Shown piece after piece: positions 24,158 through 36,310 of a stretch of DNA of 64,000 bases. The stretch lies in contig NC_063045.1 in assembly GCF_018812025.1 (NCBI RefSeq), positions 53,716,457 through 53,780,456 of the forward strand. Direction: 5' to 3'. Below the pieces are notes generated by a model. The model was not told the origin of the DNA. It did no database searches and saw only the letters and a list, made by a program, of their open reading frames with translations. Source of the DNA: Megalobrama amblycephala. Lineage: Eukaryota; Chordata; Actinopteri; Cypriniformes; Xenocyprididae. Position 1 is the first letter of the stretch; the number at the start of each line of letters is the position of its first letter. Position numbers and translations under genes: made by a program.

Positions 24158-25098
24158 AGGTGCCGTAGAACATCTTTTTAAAAGATGTAATGTAAGTCTA
24201 AGGTGTCCCCTGAATGTGTCTGTGAAGTTTCAGCTCAAAGTACCCCATAGATTTTTTTTATTTATTTTTTTAACTGCCTATTTTGGGACATCATTAAATA
24301 TGCGGCGATTCAGGCTGCGGTCCCTTTAAATTCTCGTGCTCCCCACCCCCGAGCTTGTGACTGCCTTAAACAGCATAAACAAAGTTCACACAGCTAATAT
24401 AACCCTCAAAATGGATCTTTACAAAGTGTTCGTCATGCAGCATGTCTAATCGCGTAAGTATGGTATGTATTTGGATGTTTACATTTGATTCTGAATGAGT
24501 TTGATAGTGCTCCGTGGCTAAAGCTAACATTACACACTGTTGGAGAGATTTATAACGAATGAAGTTGTGTTTATGAATTATACAGAATGCAAGTGTTTAA
24601 AAAATGAAAATAACGACAGTCTTGTCTCCGTGAATACAGTAAGAAACGATGGCAACTTTAACCACATTTAACAGTACATTAGCAACATGCTAACGAAACA
24701 TTTAGAAAGACAGCTTACAAATATCACTAAAAATATCATGTAATCATGGATCATGTCAGTTATTATTGCTCCATCTGCCATTTTTCGCTATTGTCCTTGC
24801 TTGCTTACCTAGTCTGATGATTCAGCTGTGCACAGATCCAGACGTTAATACTGGCTGCCCTTGTCTAATGCCTTGAACATGAGCTGGCATATGCAAATAA
24901 CAGTCGGTGTTGCGTAACAGTCGGTGTTATGTTGAGATTCGCCTGTTCTTCGGAGGTCTTTTAAACAAATGAGATTTATATAAGAAGGAGGAAACAATGG
25001 TGTTTGAGACTCACTGTATGTCATTTTCATGTACTGAACTCTTGTTATTTAACTATGCCAAGGTAAAGGTAAATTCAATTTTTAATTCTAGGGCACCT
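24158..25098 (-). mobile_element. TTAA-flanked foldback element, family 1, copy D (reverse)
   Basis: Starts AGGTGCCGTAGAA after TTAA (24154-24157) and ends TTCTAGGGCACCT before TTAA (25099-25102). Orientation is opposite to copies A to C. The central palindrome is rearranged: ACAGTCGGTGTT occurs twice, and the segment that follows it in the other copies is missing. Confidence 0.8.
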
Positions 25099-25114
25099 TT
25101 AATTGCTGTCTAAG

Positions 25115-25116
<2 letters not shown>

Positions 25117-25170
<54 letters not shown>
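25117..25170. repeat. (AT)n microsatellite
   Basis: 54 bp of uninterrupted AT, just right of family 1 copy D. Confidence 0.95.
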
Positions 25171-25173
<3 letters not shown>

Positions 25174-25851
25174 TATAAGATATATATGATTATAACAATA
25201 GAATAGAATCGTTTTATATAATATTTTTTATTGGAATGATGATACCATGTTACATTTATTTATCAAATATAAATAGTCATTTGTTTATTAATTACAACCC
25301 TTAAATTGTGAAATATATGTATAGGAAACCATCAAAACAAGAATAAGCAAAAAAGAAACCAGTTCCTCTGCAGATTTTGCGCATGTTTAGACGTGTGAAA
25401 CTAGCAGCACCTAGTGGTCACATTCGTAGTTGCAGAAACATGCGGTTAAACTCATAGAAACTCGTGCAAAACAAAAGTGAGCTGACATTTTCATACTTGT
25501 CCACAACACATTCATCTATTTTTGATGCTCCTGGATTTTTGTCTCTCTCACAAGATTGTGACGTGTACTATTGTGTCTTTTATAATAAATAAAGATTACT
25601 GTGATATAAAAAAGTTGTTTCTATTAGCTTAAACTGCTTTACCAAATACTATAGTGTTTACCATAGTAGTGACAACAGATACCAATGACTCCTCACAATC
25701 ATTTATAGTTGGAGTATACAGAGATCAGTGACACCATTAAGGTAGAATTTAAGTTTACAGTTAAGACACAGACCAGACTCCGCTACGACATAGCGATCAT
25801 ATCTGCTCTGGATTTGCTCTGCCTCCAGAGTACAAAGAACAGACAAAATCT

Positions 25852-26181
25852 TTAACGTGTTGAGAGCGAAATTCCTTCTGTGTGACGGAAAAGCTCACAA
25901 TAGCTGGGCAGCTTCCACTGATCTGAACCTCTGATACAGTAGTCATATACTGCAGAACATTCATTCATAACCTGAAATATCCCATCCAACAGACATAGAG
26001 CTACAATGAACAGAAATCCTACAATAAAAACTACAATAGTTAAAATGTAGTCAAAATGGAGGTTGGTTTTGATTAAAGTATGTGATTTTGGCAGGCTGGA
26101 CCCTAGTAATGGGTTATTTATGGATATGTGGATGTAAACAGGACTACAGGAAGAGCATCCTGTCATTTCCCCGGTGCTCAT
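25852..26181 (-). other. unrecognised open frame with a membrane-like segment
   Basis: 109 codons. One strongly hydrophobic stretch (YILTIVVFIVGFLFIVALCL, residues 45-64) is flanked by Cys-containing segments (GCSSCSP near the N terminus; NECSAVYDYCIRG and SYCELF after it). It is outside the repeats I can recognise. No family comes to mind, no promoter or splice sites are evident, and a chance frame of this length is possible in 64 kb. Confidence 0.2.
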
Positions 26182-26224
26182 TGTCTATATACATATGAAT
26201 TCTACATTATTGTTATATATAGAT

Positions 26225-26430
26225 ATACAAGTTTGGGGTCAGTAAGATTACAAAAAAAACAAAAAACAAAAAAAACATTAATACTTTAATACAGCAAAGA
26301 TATATTAAATGGATCAAAAGTGACAATAAAGACTTTTACAATGTTATACAATTTTGATTTCAAATAAATGTGTTCTTTTGAACTTCCTATTTATCAAAGA
26401 ATCCTGAAAAAACGCCTCAGAAGCAAATAA
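26225..26430 (+). repeat. family G repeat, partial
   Basis: Left part only: GTTTGGGGTCAGTAAGAT through AAGAATCCTGAAAAAA. The marker GACTGGAGTAATG part is missing. Confidence 0.55.
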
Positions 26431-27335
26431 AAGGGCATAAATGTAGTTGTATCAGTGTCTATAGTGATGACATAACTCTCCCGCTTTCCCTTTTGTTCAC
26501 GGCAGTTAATCAGTGACTGTCAGTCTGGGTTAAACCACAAGCTATGCGGATCTAACAACATAATGAGACAAAAAGAAACCCTGACAAGTGAAGCGAGCAG
26601 CATTCTTTCTACATTCTGATGCCTGAGGAATGCCACCGCCATCAGCTGTGTTTTCACTGATCTTTACAAAGTGGCCTGGAGGTGTATACTTTGAAAGCTG
26701 TGCTGTTAATGGTTTGTATCTTTGAACAGAGTATGTTAGATGTTAATGAGCAGCAGCAGCACATGCAGATAATGAGATCTGTTTCATGACACATATTTTA
26801 AGATCACATCTTAACAGTCACAAAACCAAATTATCTGAGATTTGCTATTCAGATTATAGGTACACTATGTAACTTTTTGTTCAAAATTAACAAAGTTCAA
26901 ATAATCCTTCTTCCAAATGGTTTTGTCTTACCATGATTACTATTTTAAGTGTTTATATGCATCATTTTTTGGTCAAGATCTTGTATTGAGGTGAGCACTC
27001 TGTAAAGTCTACTCCAGTACATCCCAAAGACTTTCAATGAAATTAAGGTCTGGACCAATTCATGTGTGAAAATGATTCTTCATGCTCTCTGAACCATTCT
27101 TTCAGAATTTTAACCCTGGTGAATCTTGACATTGTCATCCTGGAAAATGGCCATGATGTGTCTTCCTACATGGTTGTTTAAGAAATGAAAAGCTACGCAC
27201 TCCATCTTTAATGGTTAAAAGAACCGTTGCCAAACATAATAAACATAATAAACATGCTAGAAACATAATAATCACTGTAATAATGATCCATTCATAGATT
27301 CTTAAGTATTTGCCTATTAAAATCCAAACAGCGAC
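26431..27335. other. non-coding stretch, no gene
   Basis: Nothing recognised beyond short low-complexity runs. Confidence 0.4.
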
Positions 27336-28323
27336 TTGTGTGTGTGTGTATATATATATCTATATATATATATATATATATCTATATATACAGTACAGTC
27401 CAAAAGTTTGGAACCACTACAATTTTTAATGTTTTTAAAAGAAGTTTCGTCTGCTCACCAAGGCTACATTTATTTAATTAAAAATACAGTAAAAAACAGT
27501 AATATTGTGAAATATTATTACAATTTAAAATAACTGTGTACTATTTAAATATATTTGACAAAGTAATTTATTCCTGTGATGCAAAGCTGAATTTTCAGCA
27601 TCGTTACTCCAGTCTTCAGTGTCACATGATCCTTCAGAAATCATTCTAATATGCTGATTTGCTGCTCAATAAACATTTATGATTATTTTCAATGTTGAAA
27701 ACAGTTGTGTACTTTTTTTTTCAGGATTCCTTGATGAATAGAAAGTTCAAAAGAACAGCATTTATCTGAAATACAAAGCTTCTGTAGCATTATACACTAC
27801 CGTTCAAAAGTTTGGGGTCAGTAAGAATTTTTATTTTTATTTTTTTGAAAAGAAATTAAAAAAATGAATACTTTTATTCAGCAAGGATGCATTAAATCAA
27901 TCAAAAGTGGCAGTAAAGACATTTATAATGTTACAAAAGATTAGATTTCAGATAAACACTGTTCTTTTGAACTTTCTATTCATCAAATAATCCTGAAAAA
28001 AAATATTGTACACAAATATTTTGTACAATTGTACACATTAAATGTTTCTTGAGCAGCAGATCAGCATATTAGAATGATTTCTGAAGGACATGTGACACTG
28101 AAGACTGGAGTAATGATGCTGAAAATTCAGCTTTGCATCACAGGAATAAATTACTTTGTGAAATATATTCAAATAGAAAACAGTTATTTTAAATTGTAAT
28201 AATATTTCACAATATTACTGTTTTTTACTGTATTTTTAGTTAAATAAATGTAGCCTTGGTGAGCAGACGAAACTTCTTTTAAAAACATTAAAAATCTTAG
28301 TGGTTCCAAACTTTTGGACTGTA

Positions 28324-28393
<70 letters not shown>
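27336..28393. repeat. inverted pair of family G repeats bounded by (TA)n tracts
   Basis: A reverse copy (27391-27785) and a forward copy (27795-28325) face each other. Each outer edge has CAGTCCAAAAGTTTGGAACC or its complement, and next to it a TA microsatellite (27348-27390 and 28326-28393). The whole is a large imperfect palindrome. Confidence 0.7.
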
Positions 28394-28395
<2 letters not shown>

Positions 28396-29329
28396 AAACA
28401 TTCTCTAAAATCACACCTTATTTTATTTTGTATTATACTATTTAGACAATAAAGACAAAAACAGCGATTAAGAAAATGTTTTTTTTTTTTTTTTTTTTTT
28501 TTCAGTGCTGAGATAAGGACACTTATATAATTGTGATGTTTTTTTATGAGAATCCAAAGGAGAATTTTCCACGTTGGTGGACAATAAAGTCAAAGTCAAA
28601 TCAAATACAAAACAAAGAAGTATCCTGAGCTTTGAAAGAGCAACTTCTAAGAAATAAAATGTTCCTCTGGGAAACTTTATGCATTCCAGTGCCTCATGTT
28701 TGTAGAACAGGGTTCCTGGTGCTATATAAAGAAGAAGATAAATATTTTATTAGTTTGGAAGAACATTTTAAAATAGATGTTGTTTTCTTAAATGGGCACA
28801 AATATGAACTATAAAGCATGCTTCACACCCAAAGCGAGATAAAATCTCTGTCCTGTTTTGTCTGCTGTCCGGTGCAGGCCTAGACACGATCCAGTACTAA
28901 CGTGGCACACAGAAGAGAGAGAGGGAGGAGAGACGGACAGGGTGGGGGTGGAAGTAGAATAACCTCTTGTCTTAACCTCACAGATGAAACGTCTTTTTAC
29001 AGTTACTTTTATAATATAAATGTTAAACTCTCCTTACCAATTAAATACAAATACTAAAAAAAAAAAAGTATCACCATATTTTAGACTAAATTACATTTTG
29101 CTTCTTGTTAGAGTATTTTTTTATATAGTATAATCAGTTAATCTGCCCCTTTTCTCATGTTCACCATTTTCCTTGCATGAAAAAGCACTTTATAGTCATT
29201 GTGTGAGCAGGAAAAGGGTCAGTTCCTGCTGCCTTTAGGACCTTGAGGAGAGAGTCCAGTTCCCACAGTAACTGGATCTGGGGGAGGTCTCATAGAACAC
29301 GGGAACCATTATTATACTCCTTTCTCAAC
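28394..29329. other. serpinh1 upstream region
   Basis: Holds a poly-T run (28478-28503) and a purine-rich patch (28911-28951, GAGAGAGAGGGAGG). No exon recognised. Confidence 0.45.
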
Positions 29330-29342
29330 TTCCAGAAGTTTC
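29330..29342 (+). promoter_or_regulatory. serpinh1: heat-shock element of serpinh1
   Basis: TTCCAGAAGTTTC is a perfect three-unit heat-shock element (TTC-nn-GAA-nn-TTC), the HSF1 trimer site. It lies 10 bp upstream of the TATA box. Hsp47 is known to be heat-inducible in vertebrates, so the site fits. A weaker match (GAAGTTTTCGGAA) is inside the leader exon at 29412-29424. Confidence 0.85.
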
Positions 29343-29352
29343 TTTTCCAGAC

Positions 29353-29359
29353 TATAAAG
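29353..29359 (+). promoter_or_regulatory. serpinh1: TATA box of serpinh1
   Basis: TATAAAG directly after the heat-shock element. It predicts transcription start near 29380-29385. Confidence 0.8.
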
Positions 29360-29382
29360 TCTGCATGAAGGATTTGATGTCA

Positions 29383-29434
29383 GGGGAAGCCAACAGATCC
29401 GAGAGGTTGCAGAAGTTTTCGGAAGCTCTGAGAG
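29383..29434 (+). other. serpinh1: serpinh1 non-coding exon 1 (predicted)
   Basis: From the start predicted by the TATA box to the splice donor CTGAGAG|GTGAGT (GT at 29435). No ATG in this stretch opens a long frame. The first exon is joined to exon 2 at 31288 (acceptor CCCTTACAG), giving intron 1 of 1853 bp. The 5' end is an estimate. Confidence 0.65.
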
Positions 29435-30000
29435 GTGAGTAATAGATGCCATTACAGCTGTGAAAACATTTTCAGGCTTCATCAACAGCATAAAAAAATT
29501 TAAAAAATGTGCAGTATTTCATAATGGAATCCTAACGGAATTCATTCAAAATGCTGAAATGTAAAATAAATGTTTGCATGAGACTTTTATAGTTTTCCTC
29601 AAAGATAAAGTGTTCATAAGCAGCTAAGTGATCTGATTTACTGTTTTTGTGTAGTGATTCTAAAGGCTTTTTGTGTATGTCTCAACTTGCTGCTTCAAGC
29701 TCTGACTCGCCCATATAAACATAACAAAAGTCCATTTTGGTGCATTTTGCATAGCTGAAGGCAACATTTTGGGCTGTTCATTTGGTAGAAGGGTGGGGAA
29801 AGCTGCACAAACTATAACATGTCTGAAGTCTGATGTTCCCACACTAGTGGAACTTCCTGCCATCCTGGCAGTGCTGATTGGATAACGGTTATCCAGTGTA
29901 AGATGACTCCGGGAGCCATGCAATCTGTATATGTGGCTGTTACAGCTTTTTTCCCCATGAATATATATTTGCATCCTGGGTACATGTGATATTATACATG

Positions 30001-30395
30001 ACCGTTCAAAACTTTTTGAAAGAAAAAAAAATACTTTTATTCAGCAAAAGTGACATTAAAGATGTTTATAATGTTACAAAAGATTTATATTTAAAATAAA
30101 AGCTATATTAAGCAGAACAGCTGTTTTCAACATTGAAAATAATAATAAATGTTTCTTAAGCACCAAATCAGCATTTCAGAATGGTTTCTGAAGGATCACA
30201 TGACACTGTAGACTGGAGTAATGATGCTGAAAATTCAGCTTTGTTATGACAGGAATAAATTATATTTTAAAATATATTAATATATAAAACAGTTAGTTTG
30301 AAATTGTAATAATTTTCACAGTTTAACTGTATTTTTGATCAAGAATTCTTGGTGAGAATAAGAGACGTCTTCAAAAACATAAAAAAAATCTTACT
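30001..30395 (+). repeat. family G repeat in serpinh1 intron 1
   Basis: Contains GACACTGTAGACTGGAGTAA and the usual left and right edges, though both ends are worn. Confidence 0.6.
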
Positions 30396-31313
30396 GTTGA
30401 ACAGTAAACATTCTTCAAAATATCTTCTTTCATGTTCCCCAAGGAATATTTCTCATCTATAAGCAAAAACATGTTGTGATGAAGGATCTTCGAGCTTCAG
30501 AGAGCCTAGTGAGGTTACAACGGTGCATGTGGCAGTTATGTAATATTTCTGCCTTAAATGTTTGCTGGACTTTCTTTAGCATAGCAGGCCTGTCATTAAG
30601 TCTATGTAAATTACAGCTTTAATCTTGGCACTACTCTCAGTTCTGTGGTCAGGAACTAGAGCAGTCCACATCTCTACCCATATATGAGCAAAATCACACT
30701 CGTAGCCTTGCGATATAATCACAGCGTGCTGATTTACAGCCATATCGCACAGCTACAAGTGTGATATTGCATTTATACAAGAGTTCGATGGCACAACTGA
30801 GTAAATAAATAAGAAACAACAACAACCGAGTGTCTTTAGAAAACCCTCTTTTGTGCAGCACTACTTCCTTCCACCACGGTTTCAAATCTCAAGTTGACAG
30901 TTTAACAGTTGAGCCCAAGCCTCCATTACTCCGATTACCTGCATCTAATATAGCATTCATTCTTCAGGTCGATGTCCATAATATTACATCCAAAATCAGT
31001 TTGAATGTCCGCTGAGGATAGCGATATCTTTGTGCTTTTTAAAGTTCAGGGGATTTCCCATTACAGCGATAAATCAACTTCCTTGTTTACAACCAGTCCC
31101 TTTCAATTTGGTACAAGTGGAGCGATATAAAATGGTGAAACGGTTTCAGTGCTGATACTGAATAACAGACGGCTCTCAGCCAATCAGATTCGAGAATCAG
31201 AAAGAACTGTTGTATAAAGAAAATCATCTCATATCTATATAAAATGAACTTTTCATCTCACTAACTAGTTGTTTGCTACCCTTACAGGCTGTAAACTTAC
31301 CACCTCTAAAATC

Positions 31314-32977
31314 ATGTTGGTGTCAAGCGTGGTTCTCCTGTGCCTATTCACCACTGTGAGTGCAGACAAGACCCTCAGCAGCCATGCCACCATGTTGGCA
31401 GACAACAGCGCCACTTTTGCCTTCAACCTGTACCAGAACATGGCCAAGGAGAAGGACGTCGAGAACATCTTGATTTCTCCTGTGGTAGTGGCCTCCTCAC
31501 TGGGTTTGGTGGCTCTTGGAGGGAAATCCAACACTGCTTCTCAGGTCAAAACCGTCCTGAGCGCCACTACGGTGAAGGATGAGCAGCTACACTCTGGGCT
31601 CTCTGAGCTTCTCACCGAGGTCAGTAACTCAACGGCACGCAACGTCACCTGGAAGATCAGCAACCGTTTCTATGGGCCCAGCTCTGTTAGCTTCGTTGAC
31701 GACTTTCTGAAGAGCAGCAAGAAGCATTATAACTACGAGCACTCCAAAATAAACTTCCGTGACAAGCGCAGCGCGGTGAAAGCCATCAACGAATGGGCAT
31801 CGAAGTCCACCGATGGAAAGCTGCCCGAGGTGACCAAAGATGTGGAGAAGACAGATGGAGCCATGATCATCAATGCCATGTTTTATAAACGTAAGTCTTC
31901 TTGATCACTGTTAGAATGAGAAGCAATTTGTAGATTCTTTAGAAGCTAAAATGAGACTCTGTTTTGTTTCCAGCACACTGGGATGAGCAGTTCCATCACA
32001 AGATGGTAGACAATCGTGGTTTCTTAGTGCACCGCTCCTACACCGTCTCTGTACCCATGATGCATCGCACAGGTGAGGCCGTGGTTAAAGCAGATGTGAT
32101 CCTGAAACACAAAATGAGACACAAAACTTAGTGGTTTAAAGTACATTACTGAGAATTAATTATTGTACAATACTACTGTACTGGTTCATTTTTATACAAT
32201 TTTTGTTTTTGTCATAGTTTTTGTTTTGATGGAAATATTCTTTATTTAGTCACTTCATATTCTTCAATTTTAGTCAATAAAATCACGTAATTTTCATCAA
32301 CAAAGGTTACAAGAAAGTGCAAAATTAAACTAAATATTCAAATATGTTATATAATTTTTTTCCGATATTTAAAAAATATATCAATATATAATTAATTTGT
32401 AATTAAATACATTAAAATATATCAACATTTAAAGTTGTTATAAAATTAATATATATTAGTTTTTGTTTTGACAAATATCCATTAAATTTAGTCATTATTT
32501 TGTCATGACATATTGTTTAATTTTAGTAAATGTATCTCTATAAAATGGCATGTAAATTTAGTCAATAAAAATAACATTGTAGTTTAGAAAAATATTTAAT
32601 ATATTAAAGCAATATATCAATCTTTATTGTTAAATGTTGATTTTTTAAAATATATTATAAAATTAATATTGATATATTTATATATTATATAAAACATTTT
32701 AGTATTTAGTTTAATCTTAAAAACTTTAGTTAAATTGCTTATCAACTAAGAAAGATAATAGAATGTAAAAAAATATATTTTTTGTGTTTAACAAAAATAT
32801 CCCTTAAGTTTATTCAATATTTTATCATGTCATATTCTTTCATTTTGGCCAGTTTATTTGACTGAAAAAGTATATACTGTGTGTAATTACTGTATAATAA
32901 ATAGTTTTAGTTAATTTTTTATTTTAGTAAACATAAAATATTTAAAATTTCCTCAATAATATTTTAACTATATATTT

Positions 32978-33016
<39 letters not shown>

Positions 33017-33851
33017 TAATTAAAAAAAACTTTCATTAAGCATTTTTTCAGTAAGATTACTGGCCAGTACATTAAAAAAATTTTTTTTTTCCCAAAACTC
33101 ACTTACTTTCAGTCACTACAGTAAGCCAATCATTAATATCCAAAACTGCTGTTTGATTTGACAGGAAATTTCAGGCTTTCATCATTTGCCCTTGCACGTT
33201 TACATCATACGTTTATGCTGTCTTTCAGGCATTTATGGCTTCTTTGACGACACAACCAACAAGGTTTTAGTTCTGGACATGCCGCTGGCCCATAAGATGT
33301 CATCTGTGGTGTTTATCATGCCGTACCACGTAGAAGCCCTGGAGAGAGTGGAGAAACTGTTGACACGTCAACAACTGAACACCTGGATCGGTAAGATGGA
33401 ACAGAGGGCGGTTGCGGTGTCGTTGCCAAAGGTCAGCATGGAAGTCAGTCACAACCTGCAGGTATGAACAGTCTGCAATTTCAGCAAGTGTTTGTGATAA
33501 ACTCACCTGTGAATTCAGTTACTTATATAACACCACGCGTTCTTGCAGAAACATCTTGCTGAGCTGGGTCTGACCGAAGCCGTGGACAAGACCAAAGCAG
33601 ATCTGTCTAACATCTCAGGGAAAAAAGACCTCTACCTGTCCAATGTCTTCCACGCCTCCGCCATGGAGTGGGACACAGAGGGAAATCCACCCGATACGAG
33701 CATCTTTGGTACAGACAAGCTCAAAAACCCCAAACTCTTCTACGCTGACCATCCCTTCATCTTCTTGGTGAAGGACAACAAGACAAATTCCATTCTTTTC
33801 ATGGGCAGGCTGGTCCGACCAAAGGGTGATAAAATGAGAGATGAATTGTAG
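31314..33851 (+). CDS. serpinh1b: serpin H1, collagen-specific ER chaperone Hsp47
   Basis: Four coding exons: 31314-31890, 31974-32072, 33229-33461 and 33549-33851, all GT-AG, phases 1, 1, 0, giving 403 aa. It has a signal peptide ([17 protein letters not shown]), a full serpin fold and the serpin signature [14 protein letters not shown] near the C terminus. The last residues are RDEL, the ER-retention signal that defines this non-inhibitory serpin. It binds folded procollagen triple helices in the ER and releases them in the Golgi. The residues known to contact collagen are present: Arg224 in MMHRTG, and Leu366, Tyr368 and Asp370 in KLFYADHPF. Two N-glycosylation sites (NST, NVT) are in exon 2. 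The ATG at 31314 is chosen over an in-frame one at 31269 because the latter lies upstream of the exon 2 acceptor. Intron 3 is AT-rich and repeat-filled. The suffix b (zebrafish paralogue naming) is my best guess. Confidence 0.96.
32200..33100. repeat. AT-rich degenerate repeat in serpinh1 intron 3
   Basis: Recurring TAGTTTTTGTTTTGA..., TTTTGTCATGACATATT and AAGAAAGTGCAAAATTAAA segments, also found at 43470-43500 and 44220-44600 in acer3. An AT tract runs 32982-33013. The segment at 32311-32345 is the empty-site match of the element at 43498-44221. Confidence 0.6.
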
Positions 33852-34384
33852 GTTGTTAATTTAAATGTGAGTGTATGTAATGTGTGTGTGTGTGTGAGCA
33901 GATTTGTGGATGTGTGTAAATGGTACACCTGAGTTCGTTCCATTAGATCAGTGGACCACCATGTGCTATCCGTTACGTTTACTTTGAAAATTGATCTTTA
34001 GGTGCCTCATAATGTTTTATGTTATAAACAACGCAAGTGTACTAGACAAAGTATCGTAAATTCACACCTGAATCGGTTTCTGAGAAGCGCAGCATGCTTA
34101 TATTAAGTATGATCTCTATTGAAATTTGCTTTAGATCCACACGAACAGCATTTTTGCTCAGGGGTTCCTCTTCTTTATTTGCATTTCGATGGCTTGAGTG
34201 AATAACTCACTATGCCGAGTGTTTGATTTCCCAAAAAGTCTGTGGATTTTGTTGCACATAGTGCCTGAAATTTCACCACTCCATGCTGAAACATTCCTCT
34301 CAGAAGTGCACACTTGTGTCTGCACTGAATACTGCGTCTGCACTAGACAGCGTGTGATATGAGCCCATGTCTGTACCATGTTAA

Positions 34385-34694
34385 AGGGATAGTTAACCCA
34401 AAAATGAACATTTTATCATCATTTACTCACCCTTTAAGTTGTTCCAAGTTTCTTTCTTCTGTTGAACACAAAAGAAGATATTTTGAAGAATGGCAGTAAT
34501 CACACAGCCCCATTGACTTCCATAGTATTTTTTATTTTTTTTTTCCCCATATGGAAGTCAATGGGGTCCATCAACTATTTGTTTGGTTACCCATATTCTT
34601 CAAAATATCTTCTTTTGTGTTCAGCAGAAGGTTTGGAACAACTTGAGGGTGATTAAATGATGACTGAATTTTCATTTTTGGGTTAACTATCCCT
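34385..34694. mobile_element. TTAA-flanked foldback element in the serpinh1 3' UTR
   Basis: Starts AGGGATAGTTAACCC after TTAA (34381-34384) and ends GGGTTAACTATCCCT before TTAA (34695-34698). The two halves pair along most of their length. It lies between the stop codon and the poly(A) signal, so it should be transcribed. Confidence 0.85.
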
Positions 34695-34761
34695 TTAAAG
34701 TTTGTATTTACATTGTGCCAAAACAGGTTGTCTGAAATGTTGGATTGTTCCTTGATTTTTC

Positions 34762-34767
34762 AATAAA
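34762..34767 (+). terminator. serpinh1: serpinh1 poly(A) signal
   Basis: AATAAA 911 bp after the stop, followed by a GT-rich stretch (GTGTGTGAGTTTTTATG). It is the only good signal between serpinh1 and the next gene that I would choose. Confidence 0.7.
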
Positions 34768-34799
34768 ATCAGCATCACTGAGAACGTGTGTGAGTTTTT

Positions 34800-36009
34800 A
34801 TGCTGTACTTCTTTTAAGGTCAAAGTAAGGTTTGTGGTTATGGTCGGAACTGCAGACTACACTTACTATTTCTGAAGTATACAGTAAGTGCGCAGTATGC
34901 AGATTTTAGTGCCATTTGCCAAAATATGAAGTATACTTACTGTGTGGAATACTATATCTAATAATACGCTGCGCTTGACCTGACTTTCAATTTCATGTGT
35001 GATGAATGAATTAGAAATATTGGCTGCATCCAAAATCATACTTCCCTACTATATAGTAGGCGAAAAACAGTATGTGACTAGAATAGTATGTCCGAATTCA
35101 CAGTAGGCTACTTATAAGAATAGGCAAAAAGTACCTAGATGACCTACTTCTTCCGGCAAGATTCTGACACTTTACTATCCCATAAGGCCACAGGAGAGAA
35201 TTTGTGGTAGACAATGACAACATAGTGCATGTAGACATCTGGATAACATTCATATTACACACATGTGTATATATAGAATGTACTTTTTAGTGGTGCTTAT
35301 TCAAAATAAGTACTCGAGAATGACTTATATGAAGTCAGCCATTTTTAACAGCTCTTTCTTAACTCATTGTTCGTTTGTTTTTACACAAAATTTGATTAAA
35401 AGTAAAACATAGCTATTTTTTATGTCTGAAAAAACAACACGATGGCACTTTCTGAATTATACATATGCCGTCTGCAATGAAATAAGGCCACGTCACAATT
35501 TAGTACAGTACTGTTTGAAACCAAAGGTTTCTATTTTTGTCTGCACAAAGCTTTGGCGACATCTAGCGCGATTCACTGAAATTACATCAACGCTCACTAA
35601 TAATGGCATGTGAAGCAGCAAAAATACGCGTGATCTGGATGCATCTGGTTAGAAAGAGAATCTGTTCCGCTGTAGAAAGAAAGTTGTTTATCGTTACTCC
35701 ATCAAGTCCGTGGAGAGACTGACTATTCAAAAGAAACAGGTTTGTCTGTATTCTCACATGTGTAAACTCTGTTATCTGATCAGAGGAGAATGGGTTCAAC
35801 TGTGCACGAGTATGTTTTACCTTCAACCGACAAAAAAAAGAGTACATGTCCTGGTGAAAAATTGCACTGTGGGTAAAAAAGGGAAAAAATACAGTCTAAT
35901 TTTTAAGGGGAAACAGCTAAATAATCGCTATAATCCCAATATTCAAGAAAAAATAGCAAAAAAATAAAAATAAAAAATCCCATGATGGACAAACTATTTC
36001 TAATAAAAA
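34800..36009. other. serpinh1-acer3 intergenic repeats
   Basis: 34830-35215 has the GCTGCATCCAAAATCATACTT and TACTATATAGTAGGCGAAAA blocks, which I associate with a common cyprinid short element. The frame at 35710-35967 has no domain. No gene recognised. Confidence 0.45.
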
Positions 36010-36310
36010 TTACAATAAGGCCCCATTAGTTAACATTAGTAAATGCATAAACTAACATTTACTAATAATATGCAATACATTTGTTACTGCATTTATTAAT
36101 CTTTGGCTCATTGTTAGCTCATGCAGGTCTGTTAAATAATATTAACAGACACAACTTTTGTTTTTAATAATGCATTAGTAGCTAAATTTTGAAAATAACA
36201 TTAACTCAGATTAATAAATGCTTTAAGCATTTTTAATTGTTAGTTAATGTTAACTAATATAGTCAAATATTGTAAACAAATGGAACATTATATGTTATTA
36301 ACATTATTAT
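36010..36310 (+). repeat. GTTAACATTAGT-type repeat
   Basis: Related to the segments inside both arms of the 8355-10805 palindrome (8895-9216 and 9868-10186): shared TTATTAATCTTTG and AATAATGCATTAGTA-like blocks. Confidence 0.6.

Noticed and set aside
31269..31313. Upstream in-frame ATG for serpinh1
   Set aside because: It lies before the splice acceptor at 31287, and the ATG at 31314 begins a proper signal peptide.
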